Positions 31,777 to 42,700 of a stretch of 64,000 nucleotides of DNA are shown here, one piece after another. The notes under the pieces are model-generated. The model worked only from the letters and a program-made list of their open reading frames with translations. It was not told where the DNA came from and made no database searches. Source of the stretch: Blattamonas nauphoetae (Eukaryota > Preaxostyla > Oxymonadida); assembly GCA_033064195.1 (NCBI GenBank), contig JARBJD010000167.1:95139-159138 (forward strand), given 5' to 3'. The translations under genes were made by a program, and so were the position numbers. Each line of letters opens with the position of its first letter. The first letter of the stretch is position 1.

Positions 31777-32799
31777 TATCCCAACCCCTTCTCCCTCCCA
31801 ACTCTCCACCACTCTAACCCCTTCAAACACACACTCTCCAAACCCGCTAACAACAGATCCTGCTTTCTTCTCTCCAAACAGCGATGGGCGTGGAAGTCGA
31901 AGTGTCAGTGACATCATCTGCAGTGACCCTCCTGCGACTTCCACAGTTCCGTCCTCTTTCCCTTCTCTTCCCACCCCTTCTTCCACCTCCACTCGACTCT
32001 CTCTTTCCAACAGGCCTCGAATTTCCAGTTTCTTCTGTCCAACCAAAACGTGATTCCCAAACCGTCCTGACGAGAGAATGAGCAGAATCACCTCTTCCGA
32101 TCCTTCTTCTGTCCCGGCATCCCATCCAATCGCAATCGACCCGCAGGGAGCAGAGAGAGATCCACATTCGTCCGTTCTGTCCGATCCACCTTCTGACACA
32201 ATCACTTCCACGATTCCGTCTCCGGTTGTGAACGAGAGAGAGGGATCGAACAGAATGCTTCCATCTTCCGTATTCGTCGGTTCTAGAGAGGTGATTGCGT
32301 ATGTCAAACTGTATTTCAGGATTCCGCTCTCTCCAATCGAGACTTTGTTCGATATTCCTTCTGTTGATGTCGTGAATGTCACATTCAGTTTGATGCTCGT
32401 GTTCAGTGTCAGTTCATGAGTTGTGTCTTGCTGAAGATTGTTCCCCGTCAGTCGAATCAAACACGATTTTCGGCCATCGACGAACTCGCTTTCCATTCTG
32501 GTGACGGTCGGAGGGGGTGGAGAGCCAGTCGTGTGGGAGATGGCAGAATCGAAGAATGTGACTCCATCTTCTTCGTTCATCGCTTCGATCGATGTGATTG
32601 TGTATTTCGTGTTGTATTGGAGTGTCGTTGGAAGTCCAATTTGCAGTTCGACGGATTTTGCTTCGGCTTCCGAGGTGACTGTGGCGATGAAGGAGAGTGA
32701 GTTGTTCAGAGTGACATTCAGCGCGTTTCCAATGACGAGGTCTGTTCCAGACAGCTTCACATAACAGCTTGTGTGTAGAGTGTTGGTGAATAAGAATTT
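31777..32799 (-). pseudogene. Large surface protein, Ig-like repeat and beta-helix segment between an in-frame TAG and the MITE
   Basis: Open from just after the TAG at 32800-32802 to the stop inside the MITE. It begins with two beta-sandwich repeats (VKLSGTDLVIGNALNVTLNN; CLIRLTGNNLQQDTTHELTL; each ending LKY/QYNTKYTITSIE...FTTG). It then enters a new section with DECGSLSAPCGSIAIGWDAG, the 'CG....PC.SI..A' start of a second beta-helix domain. The repeat register is continuous with the segment upstream of the TAG, so both are one gene. The ATG at 32758-32760 is unlikely to be a real start, since it lies in the middle of a repeat. Confidence 0.75.
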
Positions 32800-35545
32800 C
32801 TAGTTTGTCACGTTTGGAGGGCAGGGAACTGTCATTCGTGTTTCTTCAACATGAAATCCGCTGGCTGACGATGCTGAACGAAGCAAGGTGTACTCTGCAC
32901 CAAATTTCAGCCTGTTTGATGTTTCTTCTTGTCCAACCGCGAACTCTGCTGTGGAGTGAGTCTCGTTCATCACAACCACTTCATTCAAAGAGTCGATGAT
33001 CCCCACTTCGCTCAACAGCCCAACTTTCCCCAATCCGGATTTCAGTGCTCGGCCAATCATCACAATGGCCATTTTTGTTCGTTCTTTGTTCAGCATCCTT
33101 TTTGATAGAGAAGCGATGCGTGGTGGCTCATCAGGAACAGAGAAATTCACCTTTTCGTCCACTTTCGAAGGCATTCCCGGAACTTTGAAGTCGGTCACAC
33201 GATACGAGCAGCCATACGCGAGAGGAGAGTCCCGATTATCAAAGATCAGAACTGTCAAAGTGTGTGAGGTCGAGCTCAAATCTCCACTCAATGTTCCGCT
33301 GATCTCCACCTCCACTTCACTGAGTTCGGTTTCGGAGATGATTCGGGCAAGTGAGAGGGTGAAGGTCTTCTCTCCCACCAAAGAGACTCCAGAAATCTTC
33401 ACAATCGCTGATTTCTCTGATTCTCCTCCCAAATCACTTTCCACTTTCACAATCCGAGCTGGCGAGCCCGGTGTGACGAATGGCTGCGCGGAGACAACTG
33501 CCACAACTGACGAGGCAGAGCTGGTCATCGAAGAGACTGAATAGCTCGAGTCGTATCGAAGAGAGTCTGTTGTGTTGTACACCTCAACTCTCAATGAGCC
33601 AGATGCGAGCGAGGTCGAGGGAACGGTGATGGACACAATATCTGATGAGGATTCAGTGTTGGTGACGACAAGGATGAAGTCTTCCGATGGCATCAGAGAG
33701 GTTGTCAGCGAGAGGATGAAGAAATCTGGGTCAGAAGGATCGAGGGAGCACGAAAGTGAGGAAAGAGTCGGTCCAGCTGGAGTGGTGAACGACGAGATCG
33801 AGAAGAGAATGTGTTCATCCTCTTTCCCATCCTCATTTAGTGTCACTGATGACAGAGTGTATTGTGTGTCGTACTTCAACTGTCCCGCCCCTCCAATCGC
33901 GATCGGTGAGGATGTTCCGGCTGTGTTGGAAGAGTATGTCACACTGAACGAATGAGATGAGTTCAGAACCACCTCAAACGTCGACCCAGAAGGAAGATCT
34001 GTTCCTTCAACTGACAGTACGAACGACGATGACGATATCGATTGAGGAACAACGATCTTTGTGATTGTGGGAGCAAGAGGAATGTCCACGAATAGATTCC
34101 CATTCACTACAATCTTATCATCACCCCATCCAACTGACACAACTCTGTACCTTCCTCCAAAAATAACATGAGTGCTGTCCTCCTCCTCTCCAATCAACAA
34201 TCTCACAAAGCATTTCGTCGATGTCACATCAAAGATCGGGCCAGACGATGAGATTTCCCCAGAATCTCCCAACAGCACCACTGTCTGTCCGAGGGAGATC
34301 AGCTGGACCCCTCCCAGTTCAACAACAGCCTGATCTCTCGCTCCGTTCAGACGACAATCCACTCCTTCAATCCGAGCTGGTTCGTCCGGCGTGGTGAACA
34401 TGATTCTGCCGGAGAGGTTGACTTCTTCCTCTGATTGTTGACCTTCTGGTTTCCACCCAACTGTACTTACTTCGTATTCTGTGGACCAATCCAGCCTTCC
34501 ATCCGCGTTGGAAGGGTAGAGAGGTGCTGTTCCTTTCAGTGACGTCGAATCTTCCCATTCCAGTGAGATATTCCATTTTATCGACCCCTTCCACACTTCC
34601 ATCCAAAAACTCCCATCCACCAGATTCTTTCCACGAACAACGATTTCTGTTGTGTTGGGATCCAGAAGTGTGGCTTGGGCTTCTGTAACGAATGGCGGGA
34701 GGGAGATGTCATGGCCGACAATCGCTGCTGATCGTGGAATGTATATCGCATTTGGCAGCATTCCACTCGCTCCGGACGAGATGGTCGCTTGTCCTGTCGA
34801 GGATGTCGTTTCTCCGCTTCCGAAGACAACATGCACGAGTCGAGGCACATTCGATCCATCCAGCAAGATTCCCATCGAGCCTTTGATCGCTGATTCTGTC
34901 GACACAGTCACGACGGCTTGAGTCTCACTGAGGACGACTGACAGAGATGTAACGGAGATGGTGGATGAGATCTGCGGAACGAGAGAGCTGTATGAGACAG
35001 AATCCTTGAGGAAGAAAACGTTCGGAGAGCCAGAAGTGGAATCACAGAATCTGATCATTTCTGATGTGATCTGGGACGATGTCAGACTGTTGAAGGAAAG
35101 ATCTTTCCCTTCTGGGGTTGCAGCTGATGAACAATCCCTAAATTGAAGATATTCGAGATCAATTGAGTACGTGCCGACTATCCCCATTCCCCCTGCGTAG
35201 CGAGTCGCCGAGCTCATCAGAAAGGCGCAGTTGGAGAGGGTGACCGGAGCGTTGTTGAGATAAAGAGTGCCGAGATTGTCAGTTTTGCATTGTTCAAAGA
35301 AGCAGTTCTCGATTGTGATCGACGATGGATAAGATATGAACGCCGCTCCGCCACAACTGCTCCCTCCTCCAAGAGCAGTGCATTCGGTGAAAGAGGAGTC
35401 TGAAATCGAGACTGGGAGTTTCATTGAAGCTTGGTAGTTTGCAAAGATTGCTCCTCCATCGTCGCCATTCCCTGTGCAGGTGCATTTGTGGAAGGAGCAC
35501 TTCATAACGGTGAGAGAGGATGATGCCACACTCACTACAATCCAC
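32800..35545 (-). pseudogene. Large surface protein, main segment: beta-helix followed by about six Ig/IPT-like repeats
   Basis: The frame runs from about 35545 to the TAG at 32800. The first 190 residues are beta-helix rungs (CSFHKCTCTGNGDDGGAIFA, SSFTECTALGGGSSCGGAAF, CFFEQCKTDNLGTLYLNN, CAFLMSSATRYAGGMGIV). About 700 residues of roughly 110-residue repeats follow. Each starts 'F.TP..PARI..V...L' and ends 'LKYDTQYTLSSV' or equivalent. They look like Ig-fold or IPT/TIG beta-sandwiches, though the family is not certain. No start codon or signal peptide belongs to this piece; the ATG at 35670 is in sequence shared with the opposite-strand ORF. The likely N-terminus is the segment at 37257-38329, beyond the 1.7-kb insertion-like block. 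Expected to be extracellular. Confidence 0.7.
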
Positions 35546-35565
35546 ACTTTTCTCACCTTCTTCAG

Positions 35566-37210
35566 GCAGACTGTGACCATCGCTCTTCGATTCCCGTCAT
35601 CGCCATCTTCCTCCCCTCTCATCACCTCCCTCTTCGCCCTGCTGCCCCAAAACCCCCTCACAGCAACCACAACATACTCTCTCCTCTCCGATTGTGTCTA
35701 TGCTCTCCCCACAATGGTTCGATTTGGATCGTTCTTGAGATATTCCTGTCTACTTCCTTCCTGCCTCGCTCCTCAAACGAACGCCTTCTCTTCGTCTCTC
35801 CCAACACACATGCTTCCATCACCAGCACTCCTGAACTCGACCTCGCCGTTCCTGCACACACTCATTCTCTCCATTTTGGGGTGCGAGAAGGAGGATGTGA
35901 TTCGACAATTGGCTGTCTCACTTCCATTCATCCTTTCACACCAAGGACTTCTGATGGAGAAGGAAGAGAAAGACAAGGACAGGAAACTTGAGCTGGCAGA
36001 GAAGGAGAAAAGGAAGGATGATAAGTCTCTTGATGCCTTTCTCACGTCGGACACGAAATTCCCCTTCAGTCGCTTGGATGGCTGTCCCGTCGCTCTTCGT
36101 CGTCGTCTCCTCGCGTCTGTCCAACAAGTATCGTCGAAAGAGCGGGAAAAGGAAGCTGACCGATTGGGTTCAATGGTTGTACGAATTGTGGAGAAGTTGT
36201 TGGTTGTTGCGTCGAATCAGCCGACAGGGAATCTCCTTTCTTCTTTTGTCTCGCTCCTTCCTGCGATGGTCGGGAAGTGTCATTTGACAGCTGATCAACA
36301 CTCAACAATAGCGTCTGCTCTGGTCTCTGTCACTTCACGAGTGTCTCGAAATCAGCCTCTCACTCGTCTGACTCCGCCAACACTTCCAAACACAACTTCA
36401 GCAACATCAACCACACCATCCCAACACTCTTCTCTCTCCCCATCTCTCTCTGTGTCCCCAAGTCAGAGTGTGGGCTCCAATTCACAGATGGGCATTGTGC
36501 AGTCGTGGCGATCAAGTGTCCTTCTCAATCTCTCGCTGATCCATCTGCTCCCACTTTTCAGCCAATTCCACCTTCTTTCTTCTCTTCTCCCGTTCTTCCT
36601 GTCGTTCACGCACACAGCGCCTTCCAACCTCGCTCTCTCTTCTGCCTTCTGTTTTGCCCGAACATTGCGAAGTGTTCGCCAAAAGCGATTCCGGACTCAG
36701 ATTGTTTCGTCGCTCATTCACTCACTCGCCCACTCTTCGTCTCCAAAACACAAACACACGTTTCTGACGCTCGCTGCTTCCTTCTTTTTGTGCTTCTCGA
36801 AACGCTGGTGCAAAGTGGCGTTGCTGCAGAGTCTTGGAGAGCTGTTGGGTGGTTTGTTCGACTTTCAGTGTTCCTCACTTTCTCGAATCACTTCTCGTTC
36901 TTCTTTGTCTCCTCTCATTCTCTCTCTTCTTGTTTCTCTTGATCTCCTCTCATCTTTCATTTCTCGTCTCTTCTTTTCTTTCTCTTCAGACACAAACCGA
37001 TCAGTTGCCAACCGCGCCCGCCTGTTCCTTCCCATCATCCGAACCATGCTCGTTCTCCCGCAAGACCAGAACTTCCTTCCGCTCCTCGCCTCCTCCACCC
37101 CGCCACTCTCAACCATCCCCAGTCAGCCATCCCTCCCTCCATCTTCGAAAACTGTCAAAAGCCGGAAAAGAAGAACAGAAATCTTTTTCCAGAACAAACT
37201 CGAAACATGA
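35566..37210 (+). CDS. HEAT-like helical protein, 5'-truncated, lying between two halves of an opposite-strand surface gene
   Basis: The plus-strand frame is open from 35474; its protein-like text starts about 35569, directly after a pyrimidine tract and CAG that look like a splice acceptor. Helical pairs such as LITSLFALLPQNPLTA, LHTLILSILGCEKEDVIRQL, VRIVEKLLVVASNQPTGNLL and SSFVSLLPAMVGK suggest HEAT repeats, with a charged Lys/Glu coiled segment between. A probable 138-nt in-phase intron at 36852-36989 (GTTTGTTC...TCTTCAG) would join SLGELLG to DTNRSVANRARLFLPII. The frame ends in a basic tail with SRKRRTEIFFQNKLET. The 5' exons are absent from the window, since the next sequence to the left is surface-gene DNA in the other orientation. 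It is a gene fragment, or the visible end of a rearranged gene. Function unknown. Confidence 0.5.
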
Positions 37211-37256
37211 CGTTCTGGTGCCTACTTTGGACCCTGCGATCTCGGCGACACTTTTC

Positions 37257-38329
37257 GTGTTGAATGTGCAGAGGGTGTACGAGACTGAGGTGACGGTGGA
37301 TGTGACGTTGTTCAGGCGGCCGATGTGAGTTTGGGTGATGTTCTCGTTGGCAAAGTCTTTGGGTTCGTTTGAAGCTCGTTGGCAGTGCGAGAAAGATGTG
37401 TTCAGGCACACAAGATTCCCTCCCAAGTTCGGTGACATCATTCCTGTCCCGCTGGCGTGGTTTGTGCTCTTCCGAACACAACTTCCAACCACTCGCTGAC
37501 ACACTCCACTTCCGAATTGCGGTTCTTTTTGTGAAAAGACTGACGAAGACGAAACGTTCACAAGATTGCTTTGGAGCAGACTCGTTTCCACATCCAGCGC
37601 ACAGTCGAACGCACGAGGAGAGTGGAACGTGAAAAGAGGACCAGTTCCAAGCGGAAAGAGCTGATTGTTCATCAAAAGGCCAACTCCATTAACCGAAACA
37701 CTGAGTCGTGATTCATCGTCTGCCGTCGCATCATTCATCATCTGTCTTCCAATATCAGTCTCACGTGGGTTTTGAGACGTATCCGCCAGTGGAAGAACGA
37801 GATTCGATGTCGATTTGTGAGAGCTTCGGATAATCATGATTTGACATCCCTGTCCATCAAAATCATCTGTCACAATGAACGGTGAGCGTTCCATGTTAGA
37901 AACGATCTCGCTCCCCTCAATTGTCAAATCGGACGACGAAAGAAGACATGCCGACCATCCTGATTCCTCCACATCCAGAATCCACGAGTTCATGTGCAGT
38001 GTGCTGTTCTGCACATCTAACAACAATAAGTTGGGACGTTTGATTGGGGTTGGACCACGTATAGCTTTTATGGCGAGATATCCGACCGATGATTCTTGCG
38101 AGTCCAACTTTCCGGAGAGTCGGGTCATGTTTCCACGAAACTCCATCCGCCGAGATACAATTGGAAATGATTCTGTCGAAAACCATCCTGATTCGAACTG
38201 TATCACCCTTTCTTCAGAGTTCCAGTCGTTCGAGTTTCCGTGCGATTTCTCGGCAAATATAGTTTTAAAATCCCTGTAATCAGCATCCATCGAGTGAAGG
38301 TTGTGGAACAGTGTGAGTAACACGATCAT
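37257..38329 (-). pseudogene. Surface beta-helix protein, N-terminal segment with signal peptide
   Basis: Start at 38329: MIVLLTLFHNLHSMDADYRD is a plausible signal peptide. The in-frame ATG at 38413 would bury it behind 28 polar residues. The body reads as an N-terminal beta-helix cap (LLLLDVQNSTLHMNSWILDV, CLLSSSDLTIEGSEIVSN, LNTSFSHCQRASNEPKDF) up to VSYTLCTFNT at about 37265. Beyond that the frame runs on for 50 codons into sequence opposite the HEAT-like ORF and loses the family pattern. Related genes continue from this point into rungs like those starting at 35545, so this is probably the 5' half of the gene at 32.8-35.5 kb. Confidence 0.6.
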
Positions 38330-38456
38330 TTCTAATTGATCGATTCTCAAACGACGAAGAAGTGGCTGAGAGACTGAACCCTTAGTTTGAGAATAGTTGG
38401 TATAAGTTTCCATTGAAATGATTCAAAAGGAGAAAAATCGTTCTGGCAAACTGTGA

Positions 38457-38549
38457 GATGACGCCAGAGCGGACAATGATGATATGCAAACAATGTTGTC
38501 CAAAAGAAGCCAGAAACTGTTTGAAAGGTTCGCTTGATCCTGTCTGTTT
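38457..38549 (-). repeat. Conserved 3' flank of the helical-repeat family (copy D)
   Basis: Ninety-three nt after the stop of member 7, more diverged than copies A-C but keeping CCAGAGC, TTGTCCAAAAGAAGCCAGAA and GTTCGCTTG in order. Confidence 0.5.
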
Positions 38550-39596
38550 CTATTCCGGTTCCGGAAAGTTCATGCCCAGCAAGTTGTTCCATTTAATCGA
38601 TTTGACAACAAGAAATGCTCCGGTAAATCGGTTTCGGTCGTTTGGCAGCTTTTCCTCCATCAGATCTTCGATGCCTTCCATTCGCAACATTTGATGCACC
38701 TTTGTCTTCATCGACCGAGTTTCTTCCCTTGTTCTATTCCAGTCCCACTGGGCATCCATCATTGTATCCAGAAAATTGCAGATAGAGGCTGTACATTCGA
38801 AGAATGTGAGACAACTTGGGATCGTGTGACAGACAGGCATATTGAGAATGAAATCCATTGCCGGAGGATAGTATGCAGATATTCGGAGTAAGTGGGCGAG
38901 GAGTGCCAGAAAACGCTTTGATTGCAATCCATCGATGATCGAAAAGCGGTTTGTGCATAAATGGAGAATATACTTCTCCGAAGGGACAACAACTTGCGTG
39001 AAAACTGTCTCGTGAACAGCCTGTTGTTCATGGAAACCATTAATTCCGATTTCTGCGAGACCATCCGAAGTTGTGAGCCTGATACAACAGGTGATGGTTG
39101 AGATGAGATAGATGTGGATATCTTCTGCTTCTGCAAACGAAAGAGATTGTGGATCGAGAATGTTGATGAGTTGAGGGATCAGGTCAGCTTTGACGAATTT
39201 AAGGCGGTAATTGGTTGAACACTTCCAGATCAGATTGCAGAGCATCTTCATTGCTGCAGTTGTGATGGTCTGACTGGTTGAAGAAATGAGTACCACAATG
39301 GACTGTACGAAGTCTGCCAAAGAGTCATCATCGGTTCGAGCAAAGTTGTTTAGAAAAGTGTGTGCTGATTTTTGACTCCGTGGATTCACAGATTGTAGAA
39401 ATTCCACAGTATTCTCTTCCAGATAGTCATCAAGTACAGCCTTCAACTTCAAATTCCTAACATGAGATCGAAAGGAAATGGCCTTTTCGGAATCAGATTC
39501 TGGTTTTTTTTCGATCCATTGAAAGAAAGGAGAACAATCTGGAGAATATGACAAGTAGCGTGAAGAGATACAACGGTATCTTCTTAAGACGAACAT
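38550..39596 (-). CDS. Helical-repeat family, member 7 (full length)
   Basis: An intact frame of 348 residues. In order: DCSPFFQWIEKKPESDSEKA, FRSHVRNLKLKAVLDDYLEE, VEFLQSVNPRSQKSAHTFL, FVQSIVVLISSTSQTITTAA, LDPQSLSFAEAEDIHIYLIS, QAVHETVFTQVVVPSEKYIL, IPSCLTFFECTASI, HQMLRMEGIEDLMEEKLPND, ending NLLGMNFPEPE. It is close to members 4 and 6 along its whole length. The text before DCSPFF differs from member 6, so the N-terminus is variable in the family. No enzyme or targeting motif is visible. Confidence 0.65.
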   Translation of the reverse strand: MFVLRRYRCISSRYLSYSPDCSPFFQWIEKKPESDSEKAISFRSHVRNLKLKAVLDDYLEENTVEFLQSVNPRSQKSAHTFLNNFARTDDDSLADFVQSIVVLISSTSQTITTAAMKMLCNLIWKCSTNYRLKFVKADLIPQLINILDPQSLSFAEAEDIHIYLISTITCCIRLTTSDGLAEIGINGFHEQQAVHETVFTQVVVPSEKYILHLCTNRFSIIDGLQSKRFLALLAHLLRISAYYPPAMDFILNMPVCHTIPSCLTFFECTASICNFLDTMMDAQWDWNRTREETRSMKTKVHQMLRMEGIEDLMEEKLPNDRNRFTGAFLVVKSIKWNNLLGMNFPEPE

Positions 39597-39776
39597 TGAA
39601 TTCTCGTGTGAATCCTGAATAACGATATTTGTGACTGATGACTTCGGATCTCTCCCTTAGAATTAGAGATCGTCATCTCAAAGGCTTCCCACTCACCAAT
39701 TCATTTTTCGATTTATTTCACATTCTTGAAACAATTTGAGCAAAAGAAACTTAAATCTATGAACAACTAATTCTCC

Positions 39777-42700
39777 TCACTGTCCTTTCCTAAACGCCTT
39801 GTTGTTTGGCCACAATTCTTTACAAATCAACCGCTGAGCCCGCAAAGCCGACCCAAACCCATTCGAGGCACCCATCTCCACCAGCGCGTAACAGACATTC
39901 CCGCAGACCTCTTCCGACTTCTCGCTTTGCAGCCCGTATTCGCGCGTGTCCTTCGTTTCCTTCGGATCGACTGTCACGCGCTGAGAACAGAGAGTGCCTG
40001 GAGGGGGACACGTGCTGTGTCGAGTCAACAACCCCATCATCGCGATGGTGAAGGCGTCTTTCTTGTCCAGCCACTTCTTCACTTTGTCAGCTGGGATCAG
40101 CAGCTCGCCCTCCTTCTTCCCCTCACCCTTCTCCCGCTTCGAGAACGACCGAATCACAGTCGACAGCGACAGCACACTCCGCTCCACAATCTTCAGGAAG
40201 TAGAGGGCAGGCCGGAATGCTGCCACAATCGTCCCTTCCACAACTCCCTCCGTTGGGTTCGTCGCTCCTGCGGAAGGTGTCACTGCTGGATGCGCAGAAT
40301 GAGTTGCTGGAACGATAAACGAGAGTCGATAGAGTGGAATGGAGGATGTGTATAGTTTGGAGAGGAGAGCGATGAGAGAGGGGAGAGTGTCGGAGTTGGA
40401 GTGGCGAGTCACAAATGTTCTTCGTTTGGATGGGTCGTGTTTGAGAGGAATGAACAAGTCATGAAGACAGTCGGACAGCGAGCACACAAGATGAAGCACT
40501 GGTTCTGTAGTGTCGTTGAGAGACGAAGCAAAGAGATGCGAAGAGAACACAGGATTCGATCGCATTTCGCCGTCTTTTGCCAAAAAGAACACTCCAATGT
40601 CTTCCATCAGCGTCCTTGCTCGGTCAGTCTCAATCGTCCTCTTCACTTTTCCTTCCGACTTCCCATTTCCTCCTCTCAGCCTCTCCAACCGGTCCGTGTC
40701 CACAGAATACAATCCATTGGCTGAATGCTCTGTTCTGTCGACTGCGTCTGGGAAATCCAGTTTTGTGGATGTTGGGAGTGGCTTGTCAATCCAAAAAGCG
40801 ACGGCATCACCCACTCCGCTGCCTCCAGCCACGGTCTTCAAACGCTCAGTCACAATTGTTGTGATGATCTCCAAAGAACAGCGAGGGTCGTTTCGCTTCT
40901 CCATCAGTTTGAAGATGTCTGGGACAGACGGATCAGCATCGTAGTGCAGGATTCCGTGCAGAATGTTGAAGAGGGAGGCTTGAAGGCGAGTGTTGTCTGT
41001 TTTCGTGTTGATCAATCCCACAATTTGCGGCAGCATCACAAAATGACCAGCCACAGCATGTTCCGACTCTGCTGCGTCTCCTTTCGTCTGCGTCTGAACG
41101 CTCATCACACCAGAGAGTGTCGTGACTAGCACAAAGAGTGTGAAAGTGTCCAACGGTCCATGCGATTGACTGACAAGCGTGGCGAACAGTCCAGAATCGG
41201 AGACGAGAGAAGCCAGTTCGGGGGAGTACATGATGATGTGTGAGCGAGTCAGCCAGCACAAGAGAAGCAGACAGACAAGTAGACGATCTCTGTTTGCTGG
41301 TGTCATCCAATCCAGCTTCTCGCGCGGTTGAAGAGAGGCCAAGTCTTCCAAGAACAGAATCGACATCGCGCTGGCCACATTCGACACCACCTTGTTGCAC
41401 GTCTTGCTCACAAAATCACATTCTTCTTGAGAGAACACACACTCCTTCGATACCATCCACCACAGCTGCGCCAGAGCTGGCAGTGTGGGGAGAGCGAAAT
41501 CGGCGTTCAGTGCTTCGAAAATCCACGAAACGATGAAGTCTTTCCGAAGCGGCAGAAGCATCGATTGGTCCTCCAACAAGTACAGAAGAATGAACACGAC
41601 ATCCAACACAGCCTCTTCGTTCGCGAGAGTCAAGCTGTGGATGAACCTGTTCGCGAGATTCTTGATGGTGTCCAGTTGGGTTACCGTGACTCGCTTCGTC
41701 TTGCAGAAAGTGACGTAGTTTTTCACAAAATGGATGAGCCCAGCGTGTTCAATTGACTCGCCGTCTCTCGTTCTGTGAATTCTTCCGAAGATGAACTGTA
41801 TTGTTTCCTGTTCGAACAGACTCGACTCCATCGACACAGCAACGTCAGAAAGAAGGGAGAGCGTGTCGATCAGGCGAGTCACGACAAGCGACTGGATTTT
41901 CTGTTCTTCTCCACTCACATTGTGCCCTTTGGCCCGCTCTGGATGGTTTTGGAGCATTTGGAGAAGAGTGGTGTGTTTGTAGCTTTTGAGAATCGCTTGA
42001 GCGTTTGCCTCCACACTCGACAGAACACAGACTGTGTGAATCATTTCAGGCATGTTCAGTTCTTCCATCATGTTGATCAATTTGGTTGTGATTTCCGGAG
42101 CCTCCATCGCCTTCACCCTTCTGAACGACTTCATCGCCACTTCTTCAGATCCGACAGAGACAACAGAGCGTGCAATGGCGTGTGATGAGTTGTCGATCAT
42201 GTTCTTCAGCACCCCACTCGTCACGATCAGCTGTAGATTGATCTTTCGAAGAGACGAAACGTCTTTCTTCTCGATTGCTTCGCCCAACTGTCCGATCATC
42301 GATTCCACCTCTCCATCACTCACAATCGGTCGAATTCCTTCAAACACATCCACATCTGACGGGACAAGCAGATTGATTGGAATCAGTTGAGCGCTTCTCA
42401 CTTTCTCCGGATTGTTCGGCTCAACCATCCGTTTTGTGTGGAATCGTCGAAGATCATCGCAGATGGGAGACCTCCAGTGTGGCCCTCTTCCCCTCCTCGT
42501 CTCTTCCTTCTCAGCATCAGAATCGTCAGTGGCTTGTTCTTCCACATCCTCCATCGTGTCTCCATTCAGCATCTCGAACTCGTCGAGGAATGTGTCGTCC
42601 ACAGGGCAGACCATCTCCACTCCGTTGGATTCGTCTTCTTCCCCGTTCTTGATCCTCTCTTCTCTTTCCTTCATTCGCTCGTGAAACGCGGCAATTTCCG

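Noticed and set aside
32438-32764. Plus-strand frames opposite the large surface gene (32078-33955)
   Set aside because: They are antisense shadows of a long repetitive coding frame with Ser/Val bias.
32800-32811. A 12-nt intron (GTGACAAACTAG) that would remove the TAG at 32800
   Set aside because: Far too short even for this genome, where the smallest supported introns are about 28 nt, and no pyrimidine tract is present.
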